From: Palauibacter sp965207805
GTDB lineage: Bacteria; Gemmatimonadota; Gemmatimonadetes; Palauibacterales; Palauibacteraceae
Reading direction: 5' to 3'
DNA length: 64,000 nt
Assembly: GCA_965207805.1 (NCBI GenBank)
Contig: OZ242312.1
Coordinates: 3,782,001-3,846,000, forward strand
The notes beneath the pieces were generated by a model that was not told the DNA's origin, did not search any database, and saw only the letters and a program-made list of their open reading frames with translations. Shown piece by piece: positions 8,587 through 16,990 of the stretch. The position numbers and the translations under genes are program-made. Within the stretch, counting starts at the first letter, position 1, and every line of letters starts with the position of its first letter.

Positions 8587-10305
8587 ATGATGACGCCCTC
8601 CGAAGCGCTGGTCGAGACGCTGGTGGCGGAGGGCGTGACGGAGGTATTCGGGCTGGTGGGATCGGCGTTCATGGACGCCCTCGACCTGTTCCCGGACGCG
8701 GGCATCCGCTTCATCTCGGTCGCGCACGAGCAGGCGGCCGCGCACGCCGCCGACGGGCTGGCGCGGGTCACGGGAAGGCCCCAGGCCTGCATCGCCCAGA
8801 ACGGCCCCGGCGCGGCCAACTTCGTCTCCGCGATCGCGGCCGCCTTCTGGGCGCACTCCCCGGTCGTCGCGATCACCCCGGAGACGGGATCGCTCGGCAT
8901 CGGCACCGGAGGCTTCCAGGAACTCGACCAGATGCCGATGTTCGAGGCGCAGACCGTCTTCCAGGTGCGCGTCAACCGCCCGGAACGCATGGGCGAACTC
9001 GCGCGGCGCTGCTTCTACCGCGCCAAGCTCGAACTCGGCCCCACGCACCTCAACATCCCCCGGGACTACTTCTACGGCGACATCGATGACGAGATCTTCA
9101 CGACGCCCGTCCTCGGCCCCGGCCGGCCTCCCAAGGGGGACATCGAGGAGGCGGTCCGGATCCTGAGCGGCGCCCGCTATCCCGTCATCGTCTCCGGAGG
9201 GGGCGTCAGCCAGGGCGACGCCCTGCGGGAAGTCACGGCGCTCGCCGAGCACCTGAGCGCGCCGGTGGTCAACACCTACCTGCACAACGACACCTTCCCC
9301 TACAGCCACGAACTGGGGTGCGGGCCGATCGGCTACTGCGGGTCGAAGGCCGCCATGCGCACGATCGCCAAGGCCGACGTGGTGCTGGCGCTCGGGACCC
9401 GGCTCGGGGTCTTCGGCCTCCTGCCCCAGTACGACATGACCTACTGGCCCGAAGACGCCGCGCTCATCCAAGTGGACCGAGACGCGAGGCAGTGGGGCAT
9501 GAGCAAGATCCCGGCCCTCTTCTCCGTCGCGGACGTGAAGGAGTATGCCGCCGAATTGCTAGACGAGTTGAGGAAGGCGCTCCCGGATCCGGGGCGGAAC
9601 GAGGAGCGCATCGCCGACGTCGCCCGCGAGAAGCAGGCCTGGGACGAGGAACTCGAGGACTGGTCTTCGTCCACCAATGCCCTCATGCATCCCCGGCGCT
9701 TCCTCTGGGAGTTCACGCGCGCGCTGCCCGAGGACGCGCTGGTGACCACGGACATCGGCAACACCTGCTCGATCACCAACGGGTATCTCCGCTTCAACGG
9801 CCCGCGGCAGCACCTCGCCGCGCTCACGTGGGGGAACTGCGGCTTCGCGTACGGCGCCGCCCTCGGCGCCAAGGTCGGCAATCCGGCGGCTCCCGTGTTC
9901 GCGATTCAGGGGGATGGCGCCTGGGGCATCAGCGGGATGAGCGAGGTGATGACGGCGGTGCGCGAGGAGATCCCGGTCATCGCCATCGTCATCAACAACC
10001 ACGAGTGGGGCGCCGAGAAGAAGAACCAGATCGACTTCTACGGCAACCGCTTCGTGGGCACCAACCTGCGCGCCAATCCGGACTTCGCGAAGGTGGCCGA
10101 GTCGATGGGGGCCAGGGGCTACACGGTGGAAGACTACCGCGATGTCCAGGACGTGGTGCGCGACGCCGTGGCGAGCGGCGAGCCGTGCGTCATCAACGCG
10201 GTCGTCGAGGGAGGCGCCAACGTGCTCGCGGAGCCTTTCCGCCGCGACGCGCTGGCGATGCCCACCCGTCACCTGGAGAAATACGCGCACCTCAGCCTGA
10301 GCTAG
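8587..10305 (+). CDS. xsc: sulfoacetaldehyde acetyltransferase
   Basis: This is a 572-residue thiamine-diphosphate enzyme. Xsc converts sulfoacetaldehyde and phosphate to acetyl phosphate and sulfite, the desulfonation step of taurine degradation. Features: the N-terminal pyrimidine-binding domain with the catalytic-type Glu in the HEQAAAHAADG region, the GQNGPG-equivalent IAQNGPGAANF, the mid-domain GYCGSKAAM and ALGTRLG segments, and the C-terminal TPP motif starting GDGAWG and ending NNHEWG. The GAEKKNQIDFYGNRFVGT stretch and the EPFRRDA end are Xsc-like. Start chosen at the ATGATG at 8587; GTG at 8575 is possible. tpa follows after 12 bp. Confidence 0.9.
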   Translation: MMTPSEALVETLVAEGVTEVFGLVGSAFMDALDLFPDAGIRFISVAHEQAAAHAADGLARVTGRPQACIAQNGPGAANFVSAIAAAFWAHSPVVAITPETGSLGIGTGGFQELDQMPMFEAQTVFQVRVNRPERMGELARRCFYRAKLELGPTHLNIPRDYFYGDIDDEIFTTPVLGPGRPPKGDIEEAVRILSGARYPVIVSGGGVSQGDALREVTALAEHLSAPVVNTYLHNDTFPYSHELGCGPIGYCGSKAAMRTIAKADVVLALGTRLGVFGLLPQYDMTYWPEDAALIQVDRDARQWGMSKIPALFSVADVKEYAAELLDELRKALPDPGRNEERIADVAREKQAWDEELEDWSSSTNALMHPRRFLWEFTRALPEDALVTTDIGNTCSITNGYLRFNGPRQHLAALTWGNCGFAYGAALGAKVGNPAAPVFAIQGDGAWGISGMSEVMTAVREEIPVIAIVINNHEWGAEKKNQIDFYGNRFVGTNLRANPDFAKVAESMGARGYTVEDYRDVQDVVRDAVASGEPCVINAVVEGGANVLAEPFRRDALAMPTRHLEKYAHLSLS

Positions 10306-10317
10306 CAGGAGAGCCGG

Positions 10318-11712
10318 ATGTCCGACACACAGGCGTTGCTGGCGGACTACGATGTCCAGGACGTCATCGAGAAGGACCGGAAGCATCTCTGGCACCACCT
10401 GTTCCAGCACAGCGTCTTCGAGACGCAGGACCCGCAGGTCTTCGTGGAGGGCCGCGGCGCGCGTGTCCGGGACATCCACGGGAAGGAGTATCTGGACGGG
10501 ACCTCGGGCGGCGTCTGGTGCGTGAACGTCGGCCACGGACGGGAGAGCATCGCGCGGATCGTCTACGAGCAGTTGACGCGGCTGCCGTACTACGCGGGCG
10601 TCGTCGGCACCGTCCCGGCCGCCCAGTACGCGAGCGCGCTGGCCGAGTGGCTGCCCGGCCTCGACCACGTCTACTTCGCCAACAGCGGCTCCGAGGCCAA
10701 CGAGAAGGCTATCAAGATGGTGCGCCAGATCGCCCACCTGAACGGGAGCCGCAAGTCGAAGGTCCTGTACCGGGACCGCGACTATCACGGCACGACCATC
10801 GCCTGCCTCGCCGCCAGCGGACAGGAGGAGCGCAAGGAGGCCTACGGGCCCTTCCCGGACGGGTTTTCGGGGATTCCGCACGCGATGTGCTACCGCTGTC
10901 CCTTCGACAAGACCTATCCGGACTGCAACATCGAGTGTGCGCGCGCCCTCGGGGAGGCGATCGAGGAGGAGGGGCCGGAGACGGTCGGGGCCGTGATCCT
11001 CGAGCCGATCACCGCGGGCGGAGGCGTCATTCCCCCGGTCGAGGAGTATTTTCCGATCATCCGCGAGATCTGCGACGAATACGACGTCATATTGATCATC
11101 GACGAGGTCGTGTGCGGATTCGGGCGCACGGGGACGATGTTCGGGTTCGAGCACTACGACTTCGTCCCGGACATCGTCACGATGGCCAAGGGGATGGCCA
11201 GCTCCTACGCGCCGATCTCCGCCGCCGCGGTACGGGGCGAAGTGTTCGACAGGTTCCTGGGCGATCCGGGCGCGAAACTCGACTACTTCAGGGACATCAG
11301 CACCTACGGCGGCTGCACCGTCGGGTTCGCGGCCGCGCTCGAGAACCTGCGCATCATCGAGGACGAGGATCTGATTGAGAACAGTCGCGCGGTGGGGGCC
11401 TACCTGCAGGACCGCCTGCGGGAGCTGCTGGACCACGACCACGTCGGCGATGTCCGCGGCAAGGGTCTGTTCGCCGGCGTGGAGCTGGTGGAGGACAAGG
11501 CGACGAAGGCGCCCGTGAGCGAGGACGTCATGGCAGCCGTCGTGGGAAGGGCCGCCCGGGAAGGCGTGCTGGTCGGCCGGACCACCCGGAGCATTCCCGG
11601 CCTGAACAACACCGTGACCATCGCGCCGCCCCTCATCGTGACGCGGGAGGACATCGACGAGCTGGTCGAGGCCGTGAAGACCGGCATCGAATACGGCTGC
11701 AGGGATCTCTGA
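10318..11712 (+). CDS. tpa: taurine--pyruvate aminotransferase
   Basis: This is a 464-residue class III PLP aminotransferase. It transfers the amino group of taurine to pyruvate, giving sulfoacetaldehyde and alanine; the product is the substrate of the adjacent Xsc. Motifs include SGSEANEKAIKM (phosphate-binding), RDYHGTT, IIDEVVCGFGRTG and the PLP lysine in TMAKGMAS (Lys291). A cysteine-rich loop, CYRCPFDKTYPDCNIEC, resembles loops in Tpa-like enzymes. GGAG ribosome binding sequence lies before the ATG. Gene order xsc-tpa supports the specific assignment over a generic omega-aminotransferase. Confidence 0.87.
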   Translation: MSDTQALLADYDVQDVIEKDRKHLWHHLFQHSVFETQDPQVFVEGRGARVRDIHGKEYLDGTSGGVWCVNVGHGRESIARIVYEQLTRLPYYAGVVGTVPAAQYASALAEWLPGLDHVYFANSGSEANEKAIKMVRQIAHLNGSRKSKVLYRDRDYHGTTIACLAASGQEERKEAYGPFPDGFSGIPHAMCYRCPFDKTYPDCNIECARALGEAIEEEGPETVGAVILEPITAGGGVIPPVEEYFPIIREICDEYDVILIIDEVVCGFGRTGTMFGFEHYDFVPDIVTMAKGMASSYAPISAAAVRGEVFDRFLGDPGAKLDYFRDISTYGGCTVGFAAALENLRIIEDEDLIENSRAVGAYLQDRLRELLDHDHVGDVRGKGLFAGVELVEDKATKAPVSEDVMAAVVGRAAREGVLVGRTTRSIPGLNNTVTIAPPLIVTREDIDELVEAVKTGIEYGCRDL

Positions 11713-12873
11713 ATGGACAGGGACAGGGAAGCCGGCTTCGACGTCCGGGAGGACTTTCAGCGCTTCTCACAGCGGGACGACATCTTCTGCCGCTCGTTCT
11801 GGGACCCGGAGGTGCGCACGCACCGCTCGGACATGTTCTACGAGACCTACCGCACGCCGAAGCTGACCTGGCGGTCCGTCGACGGCTTCACCCAGCGGGA
11901 CTACGCGCTGCGCAACGCGTCCTGGCACGTGACGGACATCTTCGCCGAGCTGCGGGACGGCGACGACCGCCGCGAAGGATTCCTGGACCCGTACACCAGC
12001 GTCCGCGAGGGCCCGGGCAGCACGCTGCCGGTGGAGTCCCCCGAGGAGATGGCGCAGGAGATCAAGCACGCCGCGAAGACGCTGGGCGCCGACCTGGTGG
12101 GGATCACGGGCAACGACGAGCGCTGGCTCTACACGCACGCCTACAGCCGCGAGAACGAGCACGAGAAACCGCAGGAGATCTCCACCGATCTCGGAAACGT
12201 GATCGTGATCGCGCAGTCCATGGACCGGGAACTCCTGAGCACGGCCCCCTCCGCGCTCAGCGGCACCGCGACGGGCGCCACCTACTCCCGGGACACGATC
12301 GTGCTGCTGGCGATCGCGCAGTACATCGTCAATCTCGGCTACCGGGCCGTGGCCAGCATGAACGACTCGGCGCTCGTCATCCCGCTCGCCATCAAGGCAG
12401 GGCTGGGCGAGTACGGACGCCACGGTCTCCTCATCACCCGCGAGTACGGTCCCCGCGTCCGGCTCGGCAAGGTCTTCACCGACATGCCGCTCGCCCACGA
12501 CAGGCCCGTCCGCTTCGGCGTGAAGGAGACGTGCGACCTCTGCCGCGCGTGCACGAAAGGCTGCCCCGCCGGGGCCATCGACGACGGCGAACCATCCACG
12601 GTGGTCCACAACCGGTCGAACATCCAGGGCATCTCGAAGTGGACCACGGATGCCGAGAAGTGCTTCCGCTTCTGGGCCAACCAGAACACCGACTGCTCCA
12701 TCTGCATCCGCGTCTGCCCCTACAACCGCGACTATCGCGACCGCTGGAGCCGGGTGTGGCGACAGCTGACGGGCACGCGGCTGAGGGGATTCGCGCTCTG
12801 GCTGGACCGCATCAGCGGCCGCGGCGAGCGCCTCAGGCCGTCCCGCTGGTGGGCGGCGCCCGGCGAAGCCTGA
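11713..12873 (+). CDS. reductive-dehalogenase-like iron-sulfur protein
   Basis: This is a 386-residue protein whose ATG follows the tpa stop with no gap. The C-terminal part has two [4Fe-4S] motifs: C274-x2-C277-x2-C280-x3-C284P, and C317 then C328-x2-C331-x3-C335P, the second in the ICIRVCPYN context typical of RdhA. The preceding region (about 110-265), with RDTIVLLAIAQYIVNLGYRA and IKAGLGEYGRHGLLITREYGP, matches the corrinoid-binding fold shared by RdhA and QueG. There is no Tat signal, so the protein is probably cytoplasmic and not a respiratory RdhA. Substrate unknown. The 3' end overlaps the convergent PepSY gene by 41 bp. Confidence 0.8.
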   Translation: MDRDREAGFDVREDFQRFSQRDDIFCRSFWDPEVRTHRSDMFYETYRTPKLTWRSVDGFTQRDYALRNASWHVTDIFAELRDGDDRREGFLDPYTSVREGPGSTLPVESPEEMAQEIKHAAKTLGADLVGITGNDERWLYTHAYSRENEHEKPQEISTDLGNVIVIAQSMDRELLSTAPSALSGTATGATYSRDTIVLLAIAQYIVNLGYRAVASMNDSALVIPLAIKAGLGEYGRHGLLITREYGPRVRLGKVFTDMPLAHDRPVRFGVKETCDLCRACTKGCPAGAIDDGEPSTVVHNRSNIQGISKWTTDAEKCFRFWANQNTDCSICIRVCPYNRDYRDRWSRVWRQLTGTRLRGFALWLDRISGRGERLRPSRWWAAPGEA

Positions 12874-13993
12874 CGAAGCGTCGCAGCCGGCGCAGCGCCA
12901 GCGAGAGGCCGGTCCACACCATCAGCGCGGCCGCCAGCGAGAAGAGTCCCGCCAGCAGTTGGCCTCCGAGCCCCCAGTACTCCCCCGTGTGCGCGTAGCG
13001 CAGAAACTGCTGCGCACGGCGCGCGGGCGTGTCGTCGGCGAAGGACTCCCACGCGCGCGCGGCGCCGGTCGCGGCGTCCAGGGTGAGAAGGCCGGCCCTG
13101 TGCGGCTGACCCGCACGGCCTCCCCGCACCTCGACGCGGACCTCGGGGTCCGTGGGGCGCGGCATGTTCAGAACCAGGGTCCGCCACTCCGGCGCCCACG
13201 CCTCCGCGGTGGCGAGCGCGGCCCTCAGGTCCGGGTCCGGGGCGCGACGCGCGTCCCCCGCAACCGCCGCCGCCTCGACTCCCATTCCTTCCGACGCCGA
13301 TCCAGCAGGCCACGTTCCGGCGGGCACCACGTTCCCCACCGCCGGATAGACCCGATCTCCCAGGGCGGGATACGACGTGGCGACCCCCGTGGCCGCGATC
13401 ACGGCCAGCGGCAGGATCGACCAGATCCCGACCACCTGGTGCCAATTGAAGTCGCGCTTGGCGCCTCTCGCCCCGCGACGGAGAAGGAGCGCTTTGGCTA
13501 GCGAACGCCGGGTGACGGGCCGCGGGATCCAGAGGATCGGTCCGGTAAGCAGCAGAAAGAGGAAGGCCAGGTTGACCGCCCCCGTCACCGCCCGCGCACG
13601 ACGCACCGAGCCTCCGGAGACGTTGAACCAGCGGTGCCAGTTGTGGACGCCCTCGAAGAACCGCTCGAGTCCGCCGGGCCCCCTCGCCAGCACCCGCCCT
13701 GTGTAGGGATCGACGCGGGCGTAGAGGTCCTGTCCCTCGTGGACGTGAACGGGCGCGCGCGGATCCGACCGATAGCTCAGCGAAGTCGCCGTGAGCCCCG
13801 CCGCCGCCACGATCCCCTCCGGACGCAGCCGTTCGGCACCTTCCGGCGCGGCCACGAAATACCGTCGCTCCGCCAGCCCCGCCACCGTCTCTTCCAGCGA
13901 CAGCACCGCCCCCGTCGCGGCCAGCATGAGGATGACCAACCCGGCCGCCACGGCCACCGCGAGGTGCAGCCAGAAGACGATGGTCCGGATCAT
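12833..13993 (-). CDS. PepSY-associated transmembrane protein
   Basis: This is a 386-residue membrane protein of the PepSY-TM family. A first helix lies at about residues 8-32 (FWLHLAVAVAAGLVILMLAATGAVL), further helices are near 145-165, 190-215 and 340-370, and there is a large periplasmic region between. Conserved histidines sit in HNWHRWFN and NWHQVVGI. Relatives (PiuB/FsrB-like) assist siderophore or ferric reduction. It lies downstream of a lipoprotein gene preceded by a Fur-like palindrome, which supports an iron role. Its last 41 bp are antisense to the RdhA-like gene. Confidence 0.85.
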   Translation of the reverse strand: MIRTIVFWLHLAVAVAAGLVILMLAATGAVLSLEETVAGLAERRYFVAAPEGAERLRPEGIVAAAGLTATSLSYRSDPRAPVHVHEGQDLYARVDPYTGRVLARGPGGLERFFEGVHNWHRWFNVSGGSVRRARAVTGAVNLAFLFLLLTGPILWIPRPVTRRSLAKALLLRRGARGAKRDFNWHQVVGIWSILPLAVIAATGVATSYPALGDRVYPAVGNVVPAGTWPAGSASEGMGVEAAAVAGDARRAPDPDLRAALATAEAWAPEWRTLVLNMPRPTDPEVRVEVRGGRAGQPHRAGLLTLDAATGAARAWESFADDTPARRAQQFLRYAHTGEYWGLGGQLLAGLFSLAAALMVWTGLSLALRRLRRFVRLRRAPPTSGTA

Positions 13994-14068
13994 CGCATCG
14001 ATCTCGCCGGGCCGCGTGGAAGCCCGCGCCGCACCCGGTCGCGCCCCTGTCCGCCCGTTATCCGTCCC

Positions 14069-14803
14069 TTATCCGCCCGGGTTGAGCGTCACGTAGCGCT
14101 CGAACCGCGCGACCTCGTTCTCGTCCACGTACTTCCCGATCTCGCGCCGGAACTGGTCCAGGTCGGTGTACGGGCGGTACTCCTCGAACTCGTGCGCCAT
14201 GCGTTCGCTCATCCCGGGCACCGCCATGATCTCGTCGCGGGTGGCGCTGTTCAGGTCGATCGGGACGTACACGTAGCGTGCCAGCCGCTCGACCTCTTCC
14301 TCGTCCACGTACTTCTCGATCTCCATGCGGAACTCGCCCATGTCCACGTAGGGGCGGTACTCCTCGAACTCGTGCGCCATCCGATCCCCCACGCCCGGGA
14401 TCAGCAGGATCTCGTCGTTCGTCACGTCGTTGAGGTTGATCGGCAGCCAGAGCGCGCCGTACGCCGCCAGCGCCGCCTCGTCGCCGACCGCCTCCGCCAG
14501 CGCCGCGTGCAGATCCGCCACGCGCAGGTAGGGCCGTCCGCCGACCACCGCCGCGGCCACTTCCGTCGTGATCCCCGGGACCGCGGCCAGTTCATCTTCC
14601 GTCGCGAGGTTGGGGTTCAGGAGGCTGCCGGTAGCGCCTGTGGCGTCGCTGGCGTCTGCGGCGTCGGCATCCGTAGCGGCCATGGCCTCCATGGACTCCG
14701 CGGCGGCGCGTTCGGCCTCCGCCGCATGCTCATCCCCGCCACAGCCGGCCGACAGCACCGGAATCATGAAGAGGGCGAGAGCTACGGTGTAGTCGCGGGA
14801 CAT
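14069..14803 (-). CDS. helix-hairpin-helix lipoprotein
   Basis: This is a 244-residue protein with a lipoprotein signal (lipobox LSAGC, Cys near residue 20), an Ala/Asp-rich linker and three helix-hairpin-helix units: NLATEDELAAVPGI, INLNDVTNDEILLIPGVG and IDLNSATRDEIMAVPGM. The second and third, each followed by a RMAHEFEEYRPY segment, are near-duplicates of one another, also visible in the DNA (repeated segment near 14178 and 14356). ComEA-type HhH domains usually bind DNA, but the lipoprotein anchor and the PepSY partner suggest an envelope role. A Fur-like palindrome lies about 20 bp upstream of the ATG. Confidence 0.8.
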   Translation of the reverse strand: MSRDYTVALALFMIPVLSAGCGGDEHAAEAERAAAESMEAMAATDADAADASDATGATGSLLNPNLATEDELAAVPGITTEVAAAVVGGRPYLRVADLHAALAEAVGDEAALAAYGALWLPINLNDVTNDEILLIPGVGDRMAHEFEEYRPYVDMGEFRMEIEKYVDEEEVERLARYVYVPIDLNSATRDEIMAVPGMSERMAHEFEEYRPYTDLDQFRREIGKYVDENEVARFERYVTLNPGG

Positions 14804-14823
14804 GCTTCCTCCGTTGCTCGATT

Positions 14824-14840
14824 AGAATGAGATTCATTCT
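14824..14840 (-). promoter_or_regulatory. Fur-like operator
   Basis: AGAATGA-GAT-TCATTCT is a perfect 7-3-7 inverted repeat, embedded in a wider GAATGAGATTCATTCTCA that resembles the overlapping hexamers of Fur-family boxes. It lies about 20 bp before the start of the HhH lipoprotein gene, where it would block its promoter when metal-bound Fur is present. The downstream PepSY gene fits an iron-limitation response. Assignment to Fur rather than another family member is an inference. Confidence 0.6.
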
Positions 14841-14899
14841 CAATTGGCACCGAAGATTCATGGGCGATTTGGCGCGGTCAAGGGCCCAGCCGCAGCCCG

Positions 14900-15673
14900 C
14901 TAGTCCGGCGACCTCAGGGACACGTGCAGATGGTCGGCCGTGCCCACGTGGCGGAGCGTGTGGAAGCCCATCGCCCGGAACGCGAGTTCGGCCGCGAGGT
15001 TCCGCCATTCGGGCCGGTTGATCGTGCGAAGGTCCAGCGCATGGACGAACCCGTCATCCTGGCGGAAGTGCAGGGAAGACTCATTGGCCGGAAGCCCCGC
15101 GCGGGCGTAGAACTCGGGCGTGCGCGCCGCATCCGTGATTACGGCGTCGGCGTCGACCAGGACGAAGACCGACACGGCCATCCGCAGCAGAGGATGAAGG
15201 CCAAGGTACTCGGCCCGCACCTCTTCCGACTTCACGTTGCCGCCCGCGATGACCACCAGCGAGTAGAGCACGAACGCGGTAGCGGCGAGCGCCGCGACCC
15301 GGGTCATGAACTTCCTGAGCCGCTTCCCGGCCCCAAGGCGTCGACTCACCACCCACGCGTAGAACGCCAGGAGCAGCGCGGTGGCCGCCGCGGACACGGC
15401 GAGTGAGGTCCACGCCCCCAGCCCCCACTGCTGATACGCGAAGACACCCCCGCGGACGAGGAGGATGAAGGGAAACGCCGCCAGCAGGACCGCCGTCACA
15501 CCCCACCGCACCACCCGGCGAACCCACCGCCGCGGCCGCCTCCTCCCGGAGCGCCGGTCCACCTCCCCCGCTCCGGCCGCAACCTCGGCGCCCGGCCACT
15601 CGGCGCCCGGAACCTCGCCGCCCGGCACCTCAACCGTCAGCCCGCTCGTGCGTCCTCCAATGACCCTGCCCAT
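14900..15673 (-). CDS. membrane protein with M15-peptidase-like C-terminus
   Basis: This is a 257-residue protein. A charged proline/glycine-rich N-terminus (about 1-50) is followed by three hydrophobic segments (about 57-75, 82-105 and 122-140). The C-terminal region (about 165-257) has SLHFRQDDGFVHALDLR and a final DHLHVSL. The spacing of H, D and HxH is reminiscent of M15/MepA-type zinc peptidases that cut peptidoglycan, but the match is partial and I do not assert catalytic function. The next gene downstream on this strand is the HhH lipoprotein, with the Fur-like site between them. Confidence 0.6.
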   Translation of the reverse strand: MGRVIGGRTSGLTVEVPGGEVPGAEWPGAEVAAGAGEVDRRSGRRRPRRWVRRVVRWGVTAVLLAAFPFILLVRGGVFAYQQWGLGAWTSLAVSAAATALLLAFYAWVVSRRLGAGKRLRKFMTRVAALAATAFVLYSLVVIAGGNVKSEEVRAEYLGLHPLLRMAVSVFVLVDADAVITDAARTPEFYARAGLPANESSLHFRQDDGFVHALDLRTINRPEWRNLAAELAFRAMGFHTLRHVGTADHLHVSLRSPD

Positions 15674-15748
15674 GCCCCCTGCCTACGCAGAAAGCCGCCC
15701 GCACGCTTCAGGAGAAGCAGGTGGTCCAAGATGGCCGCGATCGTTTCT

Positions 15749-16039
15749 TCAGACGGGAGTCGGTATTCGCTCAACGTCGATCCGGCCGGCATTCTTCATG
15801 GCCTGCGCAAGATCGTAGGCCGACTGAAGGCGATACCACGTCTCGGCCCCGCCCCCAAACGCCTTGTCCAGGCGGATCGCCATTTCGGGAGAGATGCCCG
15901 CCCGCCCGTTGACGAGTTCGGAAAGCTGCTTTCGGCTGACCCCCAGCCTCCGCGCCGCCTCCGTCACCGTGAGCCCCAAGGGCTCCAGACAATCGTGGCG
16001 CACCGACAGCCCCGGATGCGGCGGATTCTTCATCGGCAT
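15749..16039 (-). CDS. HigA-type antitoxin (XRE family)
   Basis: This is a 96-residue helix-turn-helix protein of the HigA (VapI-like) family: HPGLSVRHDCLEPLGLT, VTEAARRLGVSRKQLSELVNGRAGI and ISPEMAIRLDKAFGG, followed by WYRLQSAYDLAQA. HigA binds its own promoter and neutralises the HigB RNase. No HigB gene is visible beside it; the gene immediately upstream on the same strand encodes an unrelated 85-residue protein, so the antitoxin may be solitary. Confidence 0.82.
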   Translation of the reverse strand: MPMKNPPHPGLSVRHDCLEPLGLTVTEAARRLGVSRKQLSELVNGRAGISPEMAIRLDKAFGGGAETWYRLQSAYDLAQAMKNAGRIDVERIPTPV

Positions 16040-16051
16040 GTCACGCGCCTC

Positions 16052-16309
16052 CTACCACTTGAGGGCGTCTGCGTCGGCGCGGTCGTTCACAGCCTCGGCG
16101 GTCATGTTCGTCACGGTGCCGGCGTCGCGTTCGGGGAGCCAGGAGACCGGTAGCCCGTACTTTTGCCGCCACCCAGCAGCGGCGTCCGGATCTTGGCGCT
16201 CGATGCGCTCGAGGACGTCGCGGAGGGGCTCGCCGGCCACGACGCGGACGACGGGGCGCAGGTTCACGCAAACAGCGCCGAGCCGGGAATCGAGGGGACC
16301 AGGATGCAT
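16052..16309 (-). CDS. hypothetical protein
   Basis: This is an 85-residue open frame ending 12 bp before the HigA antitoxin start on the same strand. No family was recognised. The middle (DVLERIERQDPDAAAGWRQKYGLPV) looks helical and charged and the end is acidic. It occupies the position of a toxin upstream of higA but has no HigB features. It may be a degraded toxin or a spurious frame. Confidence 0.35.
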   Translation of the reverse strand: MHPGPLDSRLGAVCVNLRPVVRVVAGEPLRDVLERIERQDPDAAAGWRQKYGLPVSWLPERDAGTVTNMTAEAVNDRADADALKW

Positions 16310-16463
16310 GTTACTCCTCCGAATGAGCTGCGATCGACGACGAGGATCGGCCGGTCGTGGTTCTTCCGCCTCAAGCTACACTCAGGAGCTGAACGGAGAC
16401 GGACAAGATGGCGCCAATCGGAGAATTTGCGCGTGGGATACGCGTAGGCTGATATCGCCCCGC

Positions 16464-16664
16464 CTATAGACAATCGTAGACGGCATCGTCCTCGTTTTCC
16501 CAGAATTCGAAGCTGCGCTCCGAACCCTTCAACCACGCAACGTTCGCCACGAGGCGTTTCAGTTCGCCCTCGGAGAAGACTTCGTAAATCTCGCCGGGAG
16601 TAGGCTTCTTGACCTCCTGCAGAGGCGCGAAGACCCCATCCCGGTATTCTGCCTTGATGCTCAT
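16464..16664 (-). CDS. DUF104 (AF2212-like) antitoxin
   Basis: This is a 66-residue protein starting MSIKAEYRDGVFAPLQEV, the typical DUF104 beta-strand start, followed by a PGEIYEVFSEGE segment. Members act as antitoxins paired with PIN-domain toxins. No PIN gene follows on this strand; the next PIN gene in the window (17855) is on the other strand and has its own antitoxin. The gene is divergent from the HigA gene at 16742. Confidence 0.75.
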   Translation of the reverse strand: MSIKAEYRDGVFAPLQEVKKPTPGEIYEVFSEGELKRLVANVAWLKGSERSFEFWENEDDAVYDCL

Positions 16665-16741
16665 GGTCCTTTAGTATGCTTTCGGGCGACGACGGGCCAT
16701 ACCAAGTGGCAATCGTGGATTCGCATCGAGGGGCGCGTGAC

Positions 16742-16990
16742 ATGAACGTGAGAAGCGGCATGAGGCCGGTGCATCCGGGCGAAATCCTGCACGAGGAACT
16801 CGACGAACTCGGACTGTCTGAGAATGCGCTGTCCAGGGCGCTCGGCGTGCCGGTCAACCGGGTCACCATGATCCTCGACGGCCAGCGCGGCGTGAGTGCG
16901 GATACGGCGCTGCGGTTGGCCAGATACTTCGGGACGACGCCGCAACTCTGGTTGAACCTGCAGAAAACCTGGGAGCTTCGCCGATCGTGA
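16742..16990 (+). CDS. HigA-type antitoxin (XRE family)
   Basis: This is an 82-residue HigA-like protein: RPVHPGEILHEELDELGLS, then an HTH with NALSRALGVPVNRVTMILDGQR and GVSADTALRLARYFGTT, ending in QLWLNLQKTWEL. Start chosen at 16742, which gives the usual short N-terminus; 16757 is possible. It lacks a recognisable higB upstream. The next gene starts inside its stop codon (GTGA), so the two are co-translated. Confidence 0.82.
   Translation: MNVRSGMRPVHPGEILHEELDELGLSENALSRALGVPVNRVTMILDGQRGVSADTALRLARYFGTTPQLWLNLQKTWELRRS

Noticed and set aside
8575..8590. GTG at 8575 as xsc start
   Set aside because: It adds only four residues before the ATGATG at 8587, and the family N-terminus aligns better with the latter; cannot be excluded.
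16264..16400. A minus-strand tail HDRPILVVDRSSFGG resembling a MazF/PemK segment near 16.3 kb
   Set aside because: Only about 15 residues match, with no N-terminal strand or catalytic residues, and the frame is otherwise not protein-like.
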